NCBI GenBank assembly: GCA_934718065.1
Contig: CAKUZR010000007.1
Coordinates: 42,810 to 106,809, forward strand
Reading direction: 5' to 3'
DNA: 64,000 bases
Source: an uncultured Treponema sp.
Lineage (GTDB): Bacteria > Spirochaetota > Spirochaetia > Treponematales > Treponemataceae
Shown piece by piece: positions 1-8,810 of the stretch. The translations under genes and the position numbers were made by a program. A model generated the notes under the pieces. The model did not search any database. It saw nothing but the letters and a program-made list of their open reading frames with translations, and had not been told where the DNA came from. The number at the start of each line of letters is the position of its first letter. Within the stretch, counting starts at the first letter, position 1.

Positions 1-105
1 ATGGAATCGCCGGACGTTCTTTCCGGGACAATCGAAACTCTTGTTCAGACAGAAAACGGCAGAATCGAGCGCAAAGAGCTTCCTTCAAAATGGACTAAAA
101 ACTAA
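1..105 (+). CDS. C-terminal end of an unidentified protein (partial)
   Basis: An open frame runs from base 1 to a TAA at 103-105 and encodes 34 residues ending in SKWTKN. It opens with ATG at base 1, but this is probably an internal methionine of a longer gene cut by the window edge. The tail is hydrophilic and charged with no recognisable motif. It overlaps the convergent tsaC stop by 4 bases. No function can be assigned. Confidence 0.4.
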   Translation: MESPDVLSGTIETLVQTENGRIERKELPSKWTKN

Positions 106-671
106 CCCAGGATTTTTTCAACATCCAGAGCGCCCTTTCGGACAACAGAAATTTTTCCTTCATCAAGCCGGACAATTGTTGAAGGAACTGAGCTTTCAGA
201 ATCGCCCGCGCTGACAATCAGATCAACGTCTTTTTCAAATTCGTCCTTTATTTCTGAAATTTTTGAAAGAACAGGAAAACCGCTCCGGTTCACGCTGGTT
301 GAATAAACAGGGCTTCCGCAGGCCGCGATGAGTTTTCGGAGCCATTCGTCGCCTGGACAGCGGACCGCGACTGTTTCAGCAGGATTTTGTTTTTTGTGCA
401 CAATTATTGTAAGCGGACCTGGCCACAGAGACAAAAGCTTTTCAGGAACAACATCGTCTGTCAGAAGAAAAATATCTTCAGGCTTTCCAACAAGCTGGAT
501 GAAAGGCTTGTTTTCTTCCCTGCCCTTTATTTTTCTGATTTTTTCGTCAGTTTTTCCAACAACTCCGGAAAATCCATAGACTGTGTCAGTTGGAAGAATA
601 AGAATTTTGTTTTCCTTTAATAGTTCCGCGCAGATTTTTAAAGAAGATTCGTCACATTTGTTTAATATCAT
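102..671 (-). CDS. tsaC: Threonylcarbamoyl-AMP synthase (TsaC/Sua5/YrdC family)
   Basis: Makes threonylcarbamoyl-AMP from threonine, bicarbonate and ATP, the first step of the t6A37 modification of ANN-decoding tRNAs. The 189-residue protein is the short TsaC type: one YrdC domain without the extra Sua5 C-terminal domain. Family signatures are visible in order: LPTDTVYGFSG near residue 26, the KGRxxxKPF segment near residue 50, LWPGPLTII near residue 82, VRCPGDEWL near residue 104 and STSVNRSG near residue 124. ATG at 671 has AAGGA about 10 bases upstream. It overlaps the end of the upstream FtsB-like gene by 20 bases, which suggests co-transcription. Family assignment is firm; activity is inferred. 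Confidence 0.9.
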   Translation of the reverse strand: MILNKCDESSLKICAELLKENKILILPTDTVYGFSGVVGKTDEKIRKIKGREENKPFIQLVGKPEDIFLLTDDVVPEKLLSLWPGPLTIIVHKKQNPAETVAVRCPGDEWLRKLIAACGSPVYSTSVNRSGFPVLSKISEIKDEFEKDVDLIVSAGDSESSVPSTIVRLDEGKISVVRKGALDVEKILG

Positions 672-1146
672 AAACCGGGATTCCTTTTACAAGAACTTTG
701 TTTTTTAAGCCGAAAGAAATTTTTCCGCTGTTCAAATCAATCAGAACCGAAAGCACCAGCGTTAAACCGAAAAAAACTAGTCCGCAGACTTTGCAGGCTT
801 TCTCAGAAATGAACGGAATATTTTTTTTTCGCAGAATTGTTCCTATGTCGTAAAGCTCCGTCTGCGCAGGCTTAAGCCCTTTGACTTTCACAAGTTTTTC
901 ACCGTCGCCTACGTAATCCAGCTTCCGGGCGTAAGCGGCAATCACATCCTTGTCACGCAGAAGCGCGGAATACTCAAGGTTAAGCTCATTGTTTATATTC
1001 TGAATCACTTCCGTCTGCCTGGCAATCGCTTTTTTCTGCTCAACAAGTTTATTATAGACAAGAACTCCGTTGTTTCCTGCAACAAAAGATAAAACCGTAT
1101 ATGCAAGAGTTCCTGCGAAAAGCGAGAACAAAATTCTTATTTTCAT
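652..1146 (-). CDS. Septum-formation-initiator (FtsB/DivIC)-like membrane protein
   Basis: A 164-residue protein with an N-terminal transmembrane segment (about residues 5-27), then a coiled-coil-like stretch (about 30-75) containing regularly spaced hydrophobics, then YARKLDYVGDGEKLVKV, which resembles the segment following the coiled coil in FtsB/DivIC proteins. A second hydrophobic segment (about 120-138) is unusual for that family. FtsB/DivIC proteins act at the division septum with FtsL. Here the role is inferred from architecture only. It lies upstream of tsaC on the same strand with overlapping ends. An alternative is a generic coiled-coil membrane protein. Confidence 0.6.
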   Translation of the reverse strand: MKIRILFSLFAGTLAYTVLSFVAGNNGVLVYNKLVEQKKAIARQTEVIQNINNELNLEYSALLRDKDVIAAYARKLDYVGDGEKLVKVKGLKPAQTELYDIGTILRKKNIPFISEKACKVCGLVFFGLTLVLSVLIDLNSGKISFGLKNKVLVKGIPVYDIKQM

Positions 1147-1330
1147 ATTATTTTTTTCGGATGATATTTTTATTTTCTGAATGCAAAAAGTGTGTTAAAA
1201 TATATTTTTATAAAGAGGGAAAGTTTTTTTGGCAGACAAAATAAATTATATTTCAAAATAATACTTTATTTTTAACCATTTTATGCCGATAAAAACACAG
1301 TAAGATTATCTGAAATAGAGAGGAACTTTT

Positions 1331-3811
1331 ATGAGTGATTCAACAGAAGATTTAAAAAATATTGACAGTTACGGTGTATGGGTAAAAAGACCGCCGAAAG
1401 ATGACAACGGCATAACAGAGGAAACTGCCGCGGAACCAGCGGTAAACGCTGATGAAGTTTCTATTGAAGAACCTGTAATTCCAGAGGATCTTTCTTTTGA
1501 CACATTGACTGACAATGACTCTACTCTCTCGGATGAAGAAGTTTCAGACATAAAAAGCGATGTTTCCGAGCCGGAAGCAGAAATTCCTGCCGCCGGTGCG
1601 GATGATTTTTTCAAGGATGAGCTGCCTGACTTTGGAAGCCCGGAACAGAATTCAGAAGATTCAGGCGATTCCGGAGAATCTGAAATTTCCCTGGATGATT
1701 TTATCGGCGCGGATGGATTTGAAGACCCGAACAAAGCGTTTGAGCCAAAAGAAGAAAAACCTGCCGCAAAGGAAGAAACTTCAGATGCGCCAGCCTTTGA
1801 AGACGGCGAGCTTTCCCTGGATGATTTTATGGACGGAGATTTTTCAGACGCAGGTTCCGGCGCGCCAAGCTCAGGAAATTCCGGCTCAGATGAAATTTCT
1901 CTCGACGACTTTTTCGATGATTCTTCAAGCAGCACAAAAGAAGATGACATTGCAAACGACGAGCCGCTGGACATCGACCTTTCATTCACAGAAAATCCGG
2001 ACGACAAAGTTCCAACCGAAGAAACAGATATTTCCGCAGACGACGAAAATTCTTCAGACTTTGCGGACGACGATATGTTTGACAATATTTCCTCAGAGCA
2101 GAGCGATGGTTCTGAAACAAAAGCCGCGGAACCTTCAGCGGTTGGACTTGACTCTGCAACCGAGGAAGTTTCCCTTGACGATTTTGGAATCGATGAAAAT
2201 TCAGATGACGCAACCGCAGTCGCAGCTGGCGCAAATGTAAATTCCCAGGCTGACAGCGAGGAAGTTGACCTTTCAGACTTTGGAATTGACAGCGATGCCG
2301 GAGAAACTCCTGTAAAGCAGGACGTTCACGCCTCAAAGAAAAAAGCAGTTGACTACGACATTGCAATCACCGAGGACGACAGCGCGGCGGAAGCGCCAAA
2401 AGTTGAGGAAGTAAAAACTCCTGACCAGACAGAAAAGCCGGCGGAAGAAACAAACGGAAGCGCAAAAGTTGACTCCTCAATGTTTGATATGATTATGAAG
2501 GAACTTTCCGGGCTGAAAAATGAAATAAATTCTCTTAGGGATGAATTCCAGAATCTTAAGGAAAACAACGCGGAAACTCAGCCGGAGCCGGAAAAAACTG
2601 AAACTTCCGTGCCGGATTTTGCCGAAACGGACGAAACGGAAACTCCTGCGCAGGAAATTTCAGAGCCTGAAATTCCTGCCGAACCGGAAAACGATGAAAA
2701 GGAAAGCTCCGGATTCTTTGATGCCGCAGACAGCGACGAGACAATCGCGCTTTCCGGCGACGAGCTTTCAAACATAATGAACACCGCCGACATAACTGAG
2801 TCAGCGGAAGAGCCTTCTGAAGACGGCGTTGCGCTTCCAGATGAAGACCTGGAAAATTCCCAGGAAACTGAAACCGAAGCGGAAAAAACAGAAATGGCAG
2901 ACGAATCTGAACCAGCAGAAACTGCTCCAGCCGAAGCGGAAGAAATTCCAGCCGGGGAAAATGCCGCTGAAATTCAGGAAGAGAACGAGCCTTCATCAGA
3001 ACCGGCAGATGATTTCAGCGAGGATGCGCCTTTCGGAACTATTGATGAAGCTGAAACCATTGCGGAAGAGCCGAATTCTGGTCTTTCAATGAATTCCGAC
3101 GACGAAAAACTTGAAGATCCGGATCTTGACGAAATCAACATGAAAAATATGGAAGAAGAAATTTCAATTCCGAAAGTTGACGAAGTTGCTGATGAAAGCG
3201 AAAAACCGCTCGACGACATTCTTGTTGAATCTTCAAATTCCGACCTGATAAATTCTGTGGATGAAACTGAAGCCGCGGCTCCAGAAATGCCGGAGGCTCC
3301 GGCTGAACCGGAAGAAATTCCAGAGGCGGAAGAGTCGCCTTCAGAAGAAGCGAACAAAATTTACGAGGATCTTATTGCAGAAGAACCGAAAGTTTCCGAA
3401 AGCATTTCCGAGGAAAACATTGACTATCTGAACGAAGATGAACAGAATGATGAATCAAAAGAAGAAATAGAAGAAATTGAGCCGGCTGAAGCAATTCCAG
3501 AGCCGGAAGCAGAAGAAGAACCGGAAGTTGCCCCAGAAAACGAGGAGCCTGAGCTCGCAGAAACAGTTGAGCCGGAAGAGACTGCTGTTCCGGAAGAAGA
3601 TATTCCGCCAGCAGAAACTGAAACTGCCGAAGCGCCTGCTCCGGACTCAAAACAGCTTCCAGACGATTTGAAAAACGATGTAAAATCTGTGCTTCTTTAC
3701 ATGGATCAGCTTCTTGAAAATCTTCCTGAAGACAAAATCATGGAGTTTGCAAAATCTGAGCAGTTCACTACTTACAAAAAGCTTTTCACAGAACTTGGAT
3801 TAGCAAAATAA
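1331..3811 (+). CDS. Very acidic protein with repeated SLDDF motifs
   Basis: An 826-residue protein dominated by Glu, Asp, Pro, Ser and Ala, probably largely disordered. At least five short repeats of the form E-[IVL]-[SD]-L-[DS]-D-F occur near residues 118, 160, 187, 280 and 311. A helical patch near residues 383-410 (MFDMIMKELSGLKNEI) could be a coiled coil. The last roughly 50 residues (KNDVKSVLLYMDQLLENLP onward) are the only compact-looking region and may be a small folded domain. There is no signal peptide or membrane segment, so it is probably cytoplasmic. AGAGAGGAAC lies just before the ATG. An intrinsic terminator follows the stop. It precedes two DUF115 genes, but a functional link is only suggested by position. 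Confidence 0.85.
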   Translation: MSDSTEDLKNIDSYGVWVKRPPKDDNGITEETAAEPAVNADEVSIEEPVIPEDLSFDTLTDNDSTLSDEEVSDIKSDVSEPEAEIPAAGADDFFKDELPDFGSPEQNSEDSGDSGESEISLDDFIGADGFEDPNKAFEPKEEKPAAKEETSDAPAFEDGELSLDDFMDGDFSDAGSGAPSSGNSGSDEISLDDFFDDSSSSTKEDDIANDEPLDIDLSFTENPDDKVPTEETDISADDENSSDFADDDMFDNISSEQSDGSETKAAEPSAVGLDSATEEVSLDDFGIDENSDDATAVAAGANVNSQADSEEVDLSDFGIDSDAGETPVKQDVHASKKKAVDYDIAITEDDSAAEAPKVEEVKTPDQTEKPAEETNGSAKVDSSMFDMIMKELSGLKNEINSLRDEFQNLKENNAETQPEPEKTETSVPDFAETDETETPAQEISEPEIPAEPENDEKESSGFFDAADSDETIALSGDELSNIMNTADITESAEEPSEDGVALPDEDLENSQETETEAEKTEMADESEPAETAPAEAEEIPAGENAAEIQEENEPSSEPADDFSEDAPFGTIDEAETIAEEPNSGLSMNSDDEKLEDPDLDEINMKNMEEEISIPKVDEVADESEKPLDDILVESSNSDLINSVDETEAAAPEMPEAPAEPEEIPEAEESPSEEANKIYEDLIAEEPKVSESISEENIDYLNEDEQNDESKEEIEEIEPAEAIPEPEAEEEPEVAPENEEPELAETVEPEETAVPEEDIPPAETETAEAPAPDSKQLPDDLKNDVKSVLLYMDQLLENLPEDKIMEFAKSEQFTTYKKLFTELGLAK

Positions 3812-3825
3812 AATAAGATTTCCAG

Positions 3826-3865
3826 GGCTGCCAAAATTTTTCAAAAAATTTCTGGCAGCCTTTTT
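3826..3865 (+). terminator. Intrinsic terminator after the acidic-repeat gene
   Basis: GGCTGCCA at 3826-3833 pairs perfectly with TGGCAGCC at 3853-3860 and is followed by TTTTT. It sits only 8 bases before the ATG of the next gene, which has no visible Shine-Dalgarno. Confidence 0.85.
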
Positions 3866-3873
3866 ATTTCACC

Positions 3874-5376
3874 ATGAAAAAAATTCAGTTTGAAAAGGCG
3901 AAAAACGGCGGCCTAACCTGCTCTGCTGACGGAAAATTCCTGCACTCAAAATACAATCCTCAAAAAGAAGCGGAAACTTTCGCGGCAAATCTACAAATTC
4001 AAAACAATCCTGAATACATTGTTATAACCGAGCCGTGCATTTCATATTCTGCCGCCGCAATAAAAGAAAAATTCAAATCCGCAAAAATTGCCGCAATAAG
4101 ATTTTCACATGAATTTGACCAGTTCAACCAGGAATTTTCTTTCGCTGTTTATGTTTCAGAAAATGAAACTCCGCAGGAAATCTGCTCGGAACTCATAAAA
4201 AAGATCGGCGAAAAAAATATTTTGAAAACCGCATTTCTGCAGTGGATTCCGGCAGCAAACGCGTTTCCCGAGCAAAACGCAAAAACCTGGGCTGGAATAA
4301 AATCAGCGGCGGAATACGCAAGGGCAATTCTGGCCACAAACACTTGCTTTTCAAAGCGGTGGTTCTTGAATTCAATAAAAAATCTTGCATTCGCAAAGGA
4401 AATTTTCGCGCTTCAAAAGACAAATCTTCCAGTTGTGATTGCGGCAAGCGGTCGAAGCCTGGAAAACAGCCTTGAAAAACTGAAAAAATTCCGGAGCAGT
4501 TTTTTTTTAATCGGCGTTTCATCCGCAGTTTCCGCGCTTTTAAGGCAAAAAATAATTCCGGACTTTGTAATTTCCACAGACGGCGGATTCTGGGCGAAAA
4601 AACATCTTGAAATTCTAAAAAAATTTCCGGAAATTCCTGTCGCGCTGGCATTGGAAAGCGCCTGCCCTTCATTCATTTTAAAAAGAAATCCAGTAATTCT
4701 GCTGGAATACAACGACGGTTTTTCAAAAAAAATGGCAGATTTTCTGAATTTAACTTTTCCAGAAGCTGAAAGAAACGGTACTGTTTCAGGAACGGCCGTG
4801 AGCCTTGCCCTGAAGCTGACTGAAAAAAATATTTATGTCTGCGGACTTGACCTGCACAGCGCGAAAGGTTTTCAGCACACAATGCCGAATTCCCTGGAAA
4901 TTTTCAACGCAAGAAAAGACAATAAAATTTTCGGAAATGAAATCCGGGCGGCAAAATCTGAGTTCAGTTCGGATGCGCTGAAAATTTACGAAAACTGGTT
5001 TTCTGATTCAAAGCGGAATTTTCAAGGCAGAGTTTTCAGGCTTTCAGAAAATTTTCCTTTCAAGAACAATTTGAATTCAGCGAAAGATGTGAATTTCGAT
5101 TTTTTTTATGAGAATGAAAAAATTCCACTAGAAAATGAAAAAACAGAAAACGCGAAAAAAATGCAGAAAATCAGCGTCGGCAAAAATATTTTTCCTGAAA
5201 TCCGGAAATTCGCAGAGGAAAATTCAAAAACCGAAGAATGGCTGGAAGAATTCTTTCCGGCAGAAATGTTCGCCTTGAAAAACAAAAACAGCACCGAAGA
5301 AAAACAATCTTTTTTCAGCGAAATTTGCGAAAAAAACAAAAAATTCATAGAAAAAATAGAAAAGCTGCTAAAATGA
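3874..5376 (+). CDS. DUF115 / Maf-like (MptE-like) protein, copy 1
   Basis: A 500-residue cytoplasmic protein of the DUF115 family, which includes motility accessory factors (Maf) that attach nonulosonic acids to flagellins in epsilonproteobacteria and MptE-like pyrophosphokinases. The family core is seen at about residues 188-240: the nucleotide-binding-like segment VVIAASGRSLE, then PDFVISTDGGFW. The later GTVSGTAVSLALKL and YVCGLDL segments are also typical. The N-terminus (KAKNGG...DGKFLHSKYNP) is shared with the next gene. The C-terminal 100 residues are Lys/Glu-rich. ATG at 3874 lacks a clear ribosome-binding site and follows a terminator by 8 bases. A role in flagellin glycosylation is plausible for a spirochaete but is inference. 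Confidence 0.8.
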   Translation: MKKIQFEKAKNGGLTCSADGKFLHSKYNPQKEAETFAANLQIQNNPEYIVITEPCISYSAAAIKEKFKSAKIAAIRFSHEFDQFNQEFSFAVYVSENETPQEICSELIKKIGEKNILKTAFLQWIPAANAFPEQNAKTWAGIKSAAEYARAILATNTCFSKRWFLNSIKNLAFAKEIFALQKTNLPVVIAASGRSLENSLEKLKKFRSSFFLIGVSSAVSALLRQKIIPDFVISTDGGFWAKKHLEILKKFPEIPVALALESACPSFILKRNPVILLEYNDGFSKKMADFLNLTFPEAERNGTVSGTAVSLALKLTEKNIYVCGLDLHSAKGFQHTMPNSLEIFNARKDNKIFGNEIRAAKSEFSSDALKIYENWFSDSKRNFQGRVFRLSENFPFKNNLNSAKDVNFDFFYENEKIPLENEKTENAKKMQKISVGKNIFPEIRKFAEENSKTEEWLEEFFPAEMFALKNKNSTEEKQSFFSEICEKNKKFIEKIEKLLK

Positions 5377-6833
5377 TATACAAAGAAATTGAAAAAGCGA
5401 AAAACGGCACAGAAATTCCTCTTTTTTTGGACGGAAAATCATTCCACTCAAAATATAATCCTGAGCGCGAGGCGGCGCAGCTTGTTCAAAACACGGAAAA
5501 AAGCGATTTTTTTCTGGTGACAGGGCTTGGCGGCGGATTTCATCTTTTGGAACTGCGCAAAAAATTTCCGGAATCTTTTATTCTTGTTGTGGAAAATTCC
5601 CAGGAGGACATTGAATTTTTAGAGGAACGATTCGGAACAAAAAATCTTTTAAACAGAAGAATAGAAATTTGCACTTTGGCAAACCTTGAGGAATCGCTCC
5701 AGAAATTTTATCTTCCGGCAAAATATTCAACTTTTTCAGTTTTTACAGTGAACAGCTGGGTTCTGGAAATTGACAAAAATCTTCTATTAAACAGAATAAA
5801 CGGCGCGCTTTCAAAAATTTCCGCGGATTTTTCGGTTCAGGCGCATTTTGGAAAAATCTGGCAGGCGAATATCCTCAAAAATTTAAAATTCGCTGACAAA
5901 GAGAAAAAATTCAATCTTCCAGTTGAAAAAACTTGTGTTATCTGCGCGGCCGGTCCTTCTCTGGATAAAAAAATTGAAATTCTGAAGGAAAAACGCAGTC
6001 AATTTTACATAATCGCGACCGACACGGCGTACAGAACCTTGAACGCTGAAAAAATCATTGCCGATGCGGTGGTTTCAATCGACGGGCAGATGATTTCCTA
6101 TTCACATTTTGCAGGAAAAATCGCTCCGGAAACGCTGTTCATTTTTGACTTGTGCGCGAATCATTCGACCGTAAAAAAAATTTCAAAAAAGACAGAAAAT
6201 ATTTTATTCACGGTTTCTTCGCATCCGTTCGAGCAGCTTGCGGCTTTTTTCAACAGAAACGCATTTTTGCAGAATGATTCAACTTCCGGAACTGTAACAA
6301 TTGCCGCCCTGGATTTTGCGCGTTCCGCCGGATTTTCAAAAATTGAAATTTTCGGCGCAGATTTTGGCTACGTAAACAACAAGCCGTATGCGAAAGGAAC
6401 TTACCTGGACAAAATCAATTATTCAAGGCAGACAAAAATCAGCACGGCGGAAAATGAATTTTCAAGAATTATGTTCAGAACGGAGCTTCAGAAAGTTTCT
6501 GAAACAAAAAAAACTTCAGAGACTTTAAAAAAATATGAGGAAAATCTTTTCCTTTGGTGCAGAAAAAATTCATGCGAAATAAAAAAAAGTGACGATATTT
6601 TTGAAATTTCAAATTTCAGCAGAAAAAAAATCGAAATAAAAAACGAGCCTTTTGACACAAAAAAATTCCTTGCAAAAATAGAAAAATTTGAAAATTCACC
6701 TGAAGTTGAAACTGCGTTGCTTCCCTACATCTCATGGCTGAAAAACAGCGGAAAAAATCTTAAAAACATTCCGTTTTCTGAATATTCAAAACTTGCACTC
6801 AACTTTATACTAAGATATAATTTAACATTATGA
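5373..6833 (+). CDS. DUF115 / Maf-like (MptE-like) protein, copy 2
   Basis: A 486-residue paralogue of the preceding gene, starting at an ATGA overlap (ATG 5373, previous TGA 5374-5376). The open frame extends further upstream, but the overlap and the shared N-terminal block (EKAKNG...DGKSFHSKYNPE) fix the start. It has the fuller Maf layout: an N-terminal domain with LVTGLGGGFHL and ILVVENSQEDIEFL, then the DUF115 core CVICAAGPSLDKKI, DAVVSIDGQ, a GTVTIAALDFA segment and IEIFGADFGYVNNKPYAKG. The tandem pair suggests duplication followed by divergence. Its 3' end overlaps the next gene by ATGA, so the three genes are probably one translationally coupled operon. Confidence 0.8.
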   Translation: MIYKEIEKAKNGTEIPLFLDGKSFHSKYNPEREAAQLVQNTEKSDFFLVTGLGGGFHLLELRKKFPESFILVVENSQEDIEFLEERFGTKNLLNRRIEICTLANLEESLQKFYLPAKYSTFSVFTVNSWVLEIDKNLLLNRINGALSKISADFSVQAHFGKIWQANILKNLKFADKEKKFNLPVEKTCVICAAGPSLDKKIEILKEKRSQFYIIATDTAYRTLNAEKIIADAVVSIDGQMISYSHFAGKIAPETLFIFDLCANHSTVKKISKKTENILFTVSSHPFEQLAAFFNRNAFLQNDSTSGTVTIAALDFARSAGFSKIEIFGADFGYVNNKPYAKGTYLDKINYSRQTKISTAENEFSRIMFRTELQKVSETKKTSETLKKYEENLFLWCRKNSCEIKKSDDIFEISNFSRKKIEIKNEPFDTKKFLAKIEKFENSPEVETALLPYISWLKNSGKNLKNIPFSEYSKLALNFILRYNLTL

Positions 6834-8122
6834 AACACAACGGAATCACTCTTTTTTCAATTTTAGTATTATTAGTTTTTGCAGGCTCGATTTTTTATTT
6901 TTTTAACACAATCCGTGTAGACTACAAAAACGGACTTCCACGCGCGGAAAAAATATTTGAAGAAATCTCAAGCCAGGCGGAGAAAAATCCAGAACAGCTG
7001 AAAAAAGAAATGTTTTCCAGCGAGGAAACAGTTCATTCTGCAAAATACACAAAAAACAACAGAATTTTAATCGCCTACCCGGACGAACAGACAAGCTCGC
7101 AAGTTTCGACCACGAAGCTCGTAAAGATTTTTTCAAAAACAATCGTTGAACAGGAAAACACGTATGAACTAAAACTTGCGCTCTACATTCTGCGTCCAGC
7201 CGTAATTTACAATGCCGCACGACAAAGTTTCATAATAATTCTAGGCGCGACTTTAGCAACAATCGGCGTGCTGATTTTTATTTCTGTAAAATCAAAAAAA
7301 GGTGTGCCAGCTGAAACCGAAACAGAAGAATCAACTCCGGACGAAAATCCGCAGGAAATTGAGATTGAAGAGGAAAACACCGGAATTCAAGACGCTGAAA
7401 ACGCAGCTGAAGATGATTCTGCACAGGAAAATATTCCGGAGCCGGAAGAAACTGAAATTCCAGAGAATTTTTCAGATTCAAATTCTGAGCAGGAAAATGA
7501 AAGCAGTTCAGAAGAGCCTGAAATTGAGCTTCCCAACTCTGACTCAGGATTTGATTCCGATTCCGTTGAAACCGAAAACCAGGACAGCGGAAACGAAAAT
7601 GATTCAGAAGCATACTACAATGAACACAAAATTATGCAGGAAGCTCGAAATTCTTTTGAAGGAGAAGCCAGCCTGAACGAAAGAATAAATTTCGAGCTTA
7701 CAAAAGCAGCTTCAAACGGACAGGATTTTTCGGTTCTGCTGATTGAAATAAAAGATTCAGAAAAATTTGCGGACATCAAAAAATTCCTTGACGACAACTA
7801 TGGAAAAGAAAATATTTTCAACTATAAGCCGCAGATTCTGGCACTTTTAAAGGAAAACACAAACATCGACGATGCCGAAGACAAGGCGGCTTTGATTGAA
7901 AACAATATCAAGGCGTTTTTTAAGGAGCAGAACCTGGCAATAGGAATTTCAAGCCGCTCGCTCCGAACGATAACCGCGGACAGAATTCTTTCCGAAGCAG
8001 AAGAAGCGTTGAACCACGCGAACAGCGATCCGGACTCAAAAATTGTAGGATTCCACGTTGACCTGGAAAAATACCGGGAATTTGTTGAAAATTCACAAAA
8101 AGCGGAAAACGATTCTGAATAA
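6830..8122 (+). CDS. Membrane protein with acidic linker and degenerate GGDEF-like domain
   Basis: A 430-residue protein. Transmembrane segment 1 spans about residues 5-26 and segment 2 about 131-152, enclosing a roughly 100-residue extracytoplasmic region. A Glu/Asn/Ser-rich linker (about 158-262) follows. The last roughly 150 residues resemble a GGDEF domain in layout: SLNERINFELTKAASNGQDFSVLLIEI at its start and AIGISS...ADRILSEAEEALNHAN at its end. The catalytic GG[DE]EF signature is absent, with YKPQILALLKEN in its place, so it is probably not an active diguanylate cyclase. It is translationally coupled (ATGA) to the second DUF115 gene. The function is unknown; a signalling or scaffolding role is possible. 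Confidence 0.7.
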   Translation: MKHNGITLFSILVLLVFAGSIFYFFNTIRVDYKNGLPRAEKIFEEISSQAEKNPEQLKKEMFSSEETVHSAKYTKNNRILIAYPDEQTSSQVSTTKLVKIFSKTIVEQENTYELKLALYILRPAVIYNAARQSFIIILGATLATIGVLIFISVKSKKGVPAETETEESTPDENPQEIEIEEENTGIQDAENAAEDDSAQENIPEPEETEIPENFSDSNSEQENESSSEEPEIELPNSDSGFDSDSVETENQDSGNENDSEAYYNEHKIMQEARNSFEGEASLNERINFELTKAASNGQDFSVLLIEIKDSEKFADIKKFLDDNYGKENIFNYKPQILALLKENTNIDDAEDKAALIENNIKAFFKEQNLAIGISSRSLRTITADRILSEAEEALNHANSDPDSKIVGFHVDLEKYREFVENSQKAENDSE

Positions 8123-8153
8123 TTTGTGCAAAAAACTAAATCAAGATTGATTT

Positions 8154-8804
8154 TTATCGATTCTGCGCAGAATCCGAATTTTCAGATTCTGCAGTTTCAG
8201 CGCCGCCGCTTTCGCCAGTTTTCGCGTCGGAATCAGTTTCCGGCTCAGAAGAATTGAGCTCTTCAAGTTTTTTTTCAAAGGAAGAAATATTTGCGTTGTC
8301 TTTAAATTTTTCCTTCAGCGCAGAAAGATTTTTCTCAGCCTCCGGATATTTTTCCATGGCGAAAAGAACATTGATATAATTTACAAGAACATCGGAATTT
8401 TCAGGATTTTTTTCAACCAGAGAAGAATAAATATTTTCCGAATCAGAAAGTTTTCCAGCCATTGCATAAATATACGCAATCGACATTTGAATTGAAACAT
8501 TTTCCGGGTCGCGCTTGTACAGTTTCTGATAAATTTTCAACGCCTCATCCCAGTTTTTATTCATTGCGTAGGCATGAGCAAGCTTGTAGTTCGCCGTCCA
8601 CCGCAAATTCTTGTTCGACTTTGCCATTTTGTAATACGATATAGCTTTGTCGTACTTTCCCAAATCATTGTAGGCGTCCGCAATATTCATATATTCAGCG
8701 AAAATATTATTTTTTCGCGCTGAAGACTCGCCGGGAACAGGAACTCGGAACGACGCGCAAGAGAAAAAAATCAATGAAACACAAAAAAACAAAAACTTTT
8801 TCAT
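8154..8804 (-). CDS. TPR-repeat lipoprotein
   Basis: A 216-residue putative lipoprotein. MKKFLFFCVSLIFFSC is a type II signal peptide with the lipobox Cys at residue 16. At least three tetratricopeptide repeats follow: DAYNDLGKYDKAISYYKMA, AHAYAMNKNWDEALKIYQKL and AYIYAMAGKLSDSENIYSSL. The C-terminus is a Ser/Glu/Asp-rich tail. ATG at 8804 is preferred over an in-frame TTG two codons upstream because it starts directly with the signal peptide. It sits 6 bases after the upstream lipoprotein gene, so the two probably form an operon with ileS. The partners bound by the TPRs are unknown. Confidence 0.8.
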   Translation of the reverse strand: MKKFLFFCVSLIFFSCASFRVPVPGESSARKNNIFAEYMNIADAYNDLGKYDKAISYYKMAKSNKNLRWTANYKLAHAYAMNKNWDEALKIYQKLYKRDPENVSIQMSIAYIYAMAGKLSDSENIYSSLVEKNPENSDVLVNYINVLFAMEKYPEAEKNLSALKEKFKDNANISSFEKKLEELNSSEPETDSDAKTGESGGAETAESENSDSAQNR

Positions 8805-8810
8805 TTTCAA

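Noticed and set aside
5238..5372. 45-residue N-terminal extension of the second DUF115 protein
   Set aside because: Overlaps the end of the first copy, is Arg/Lys-rich shadow sequence, and the ATGA overlap with a shared N-terminal block defines the start at 5373.
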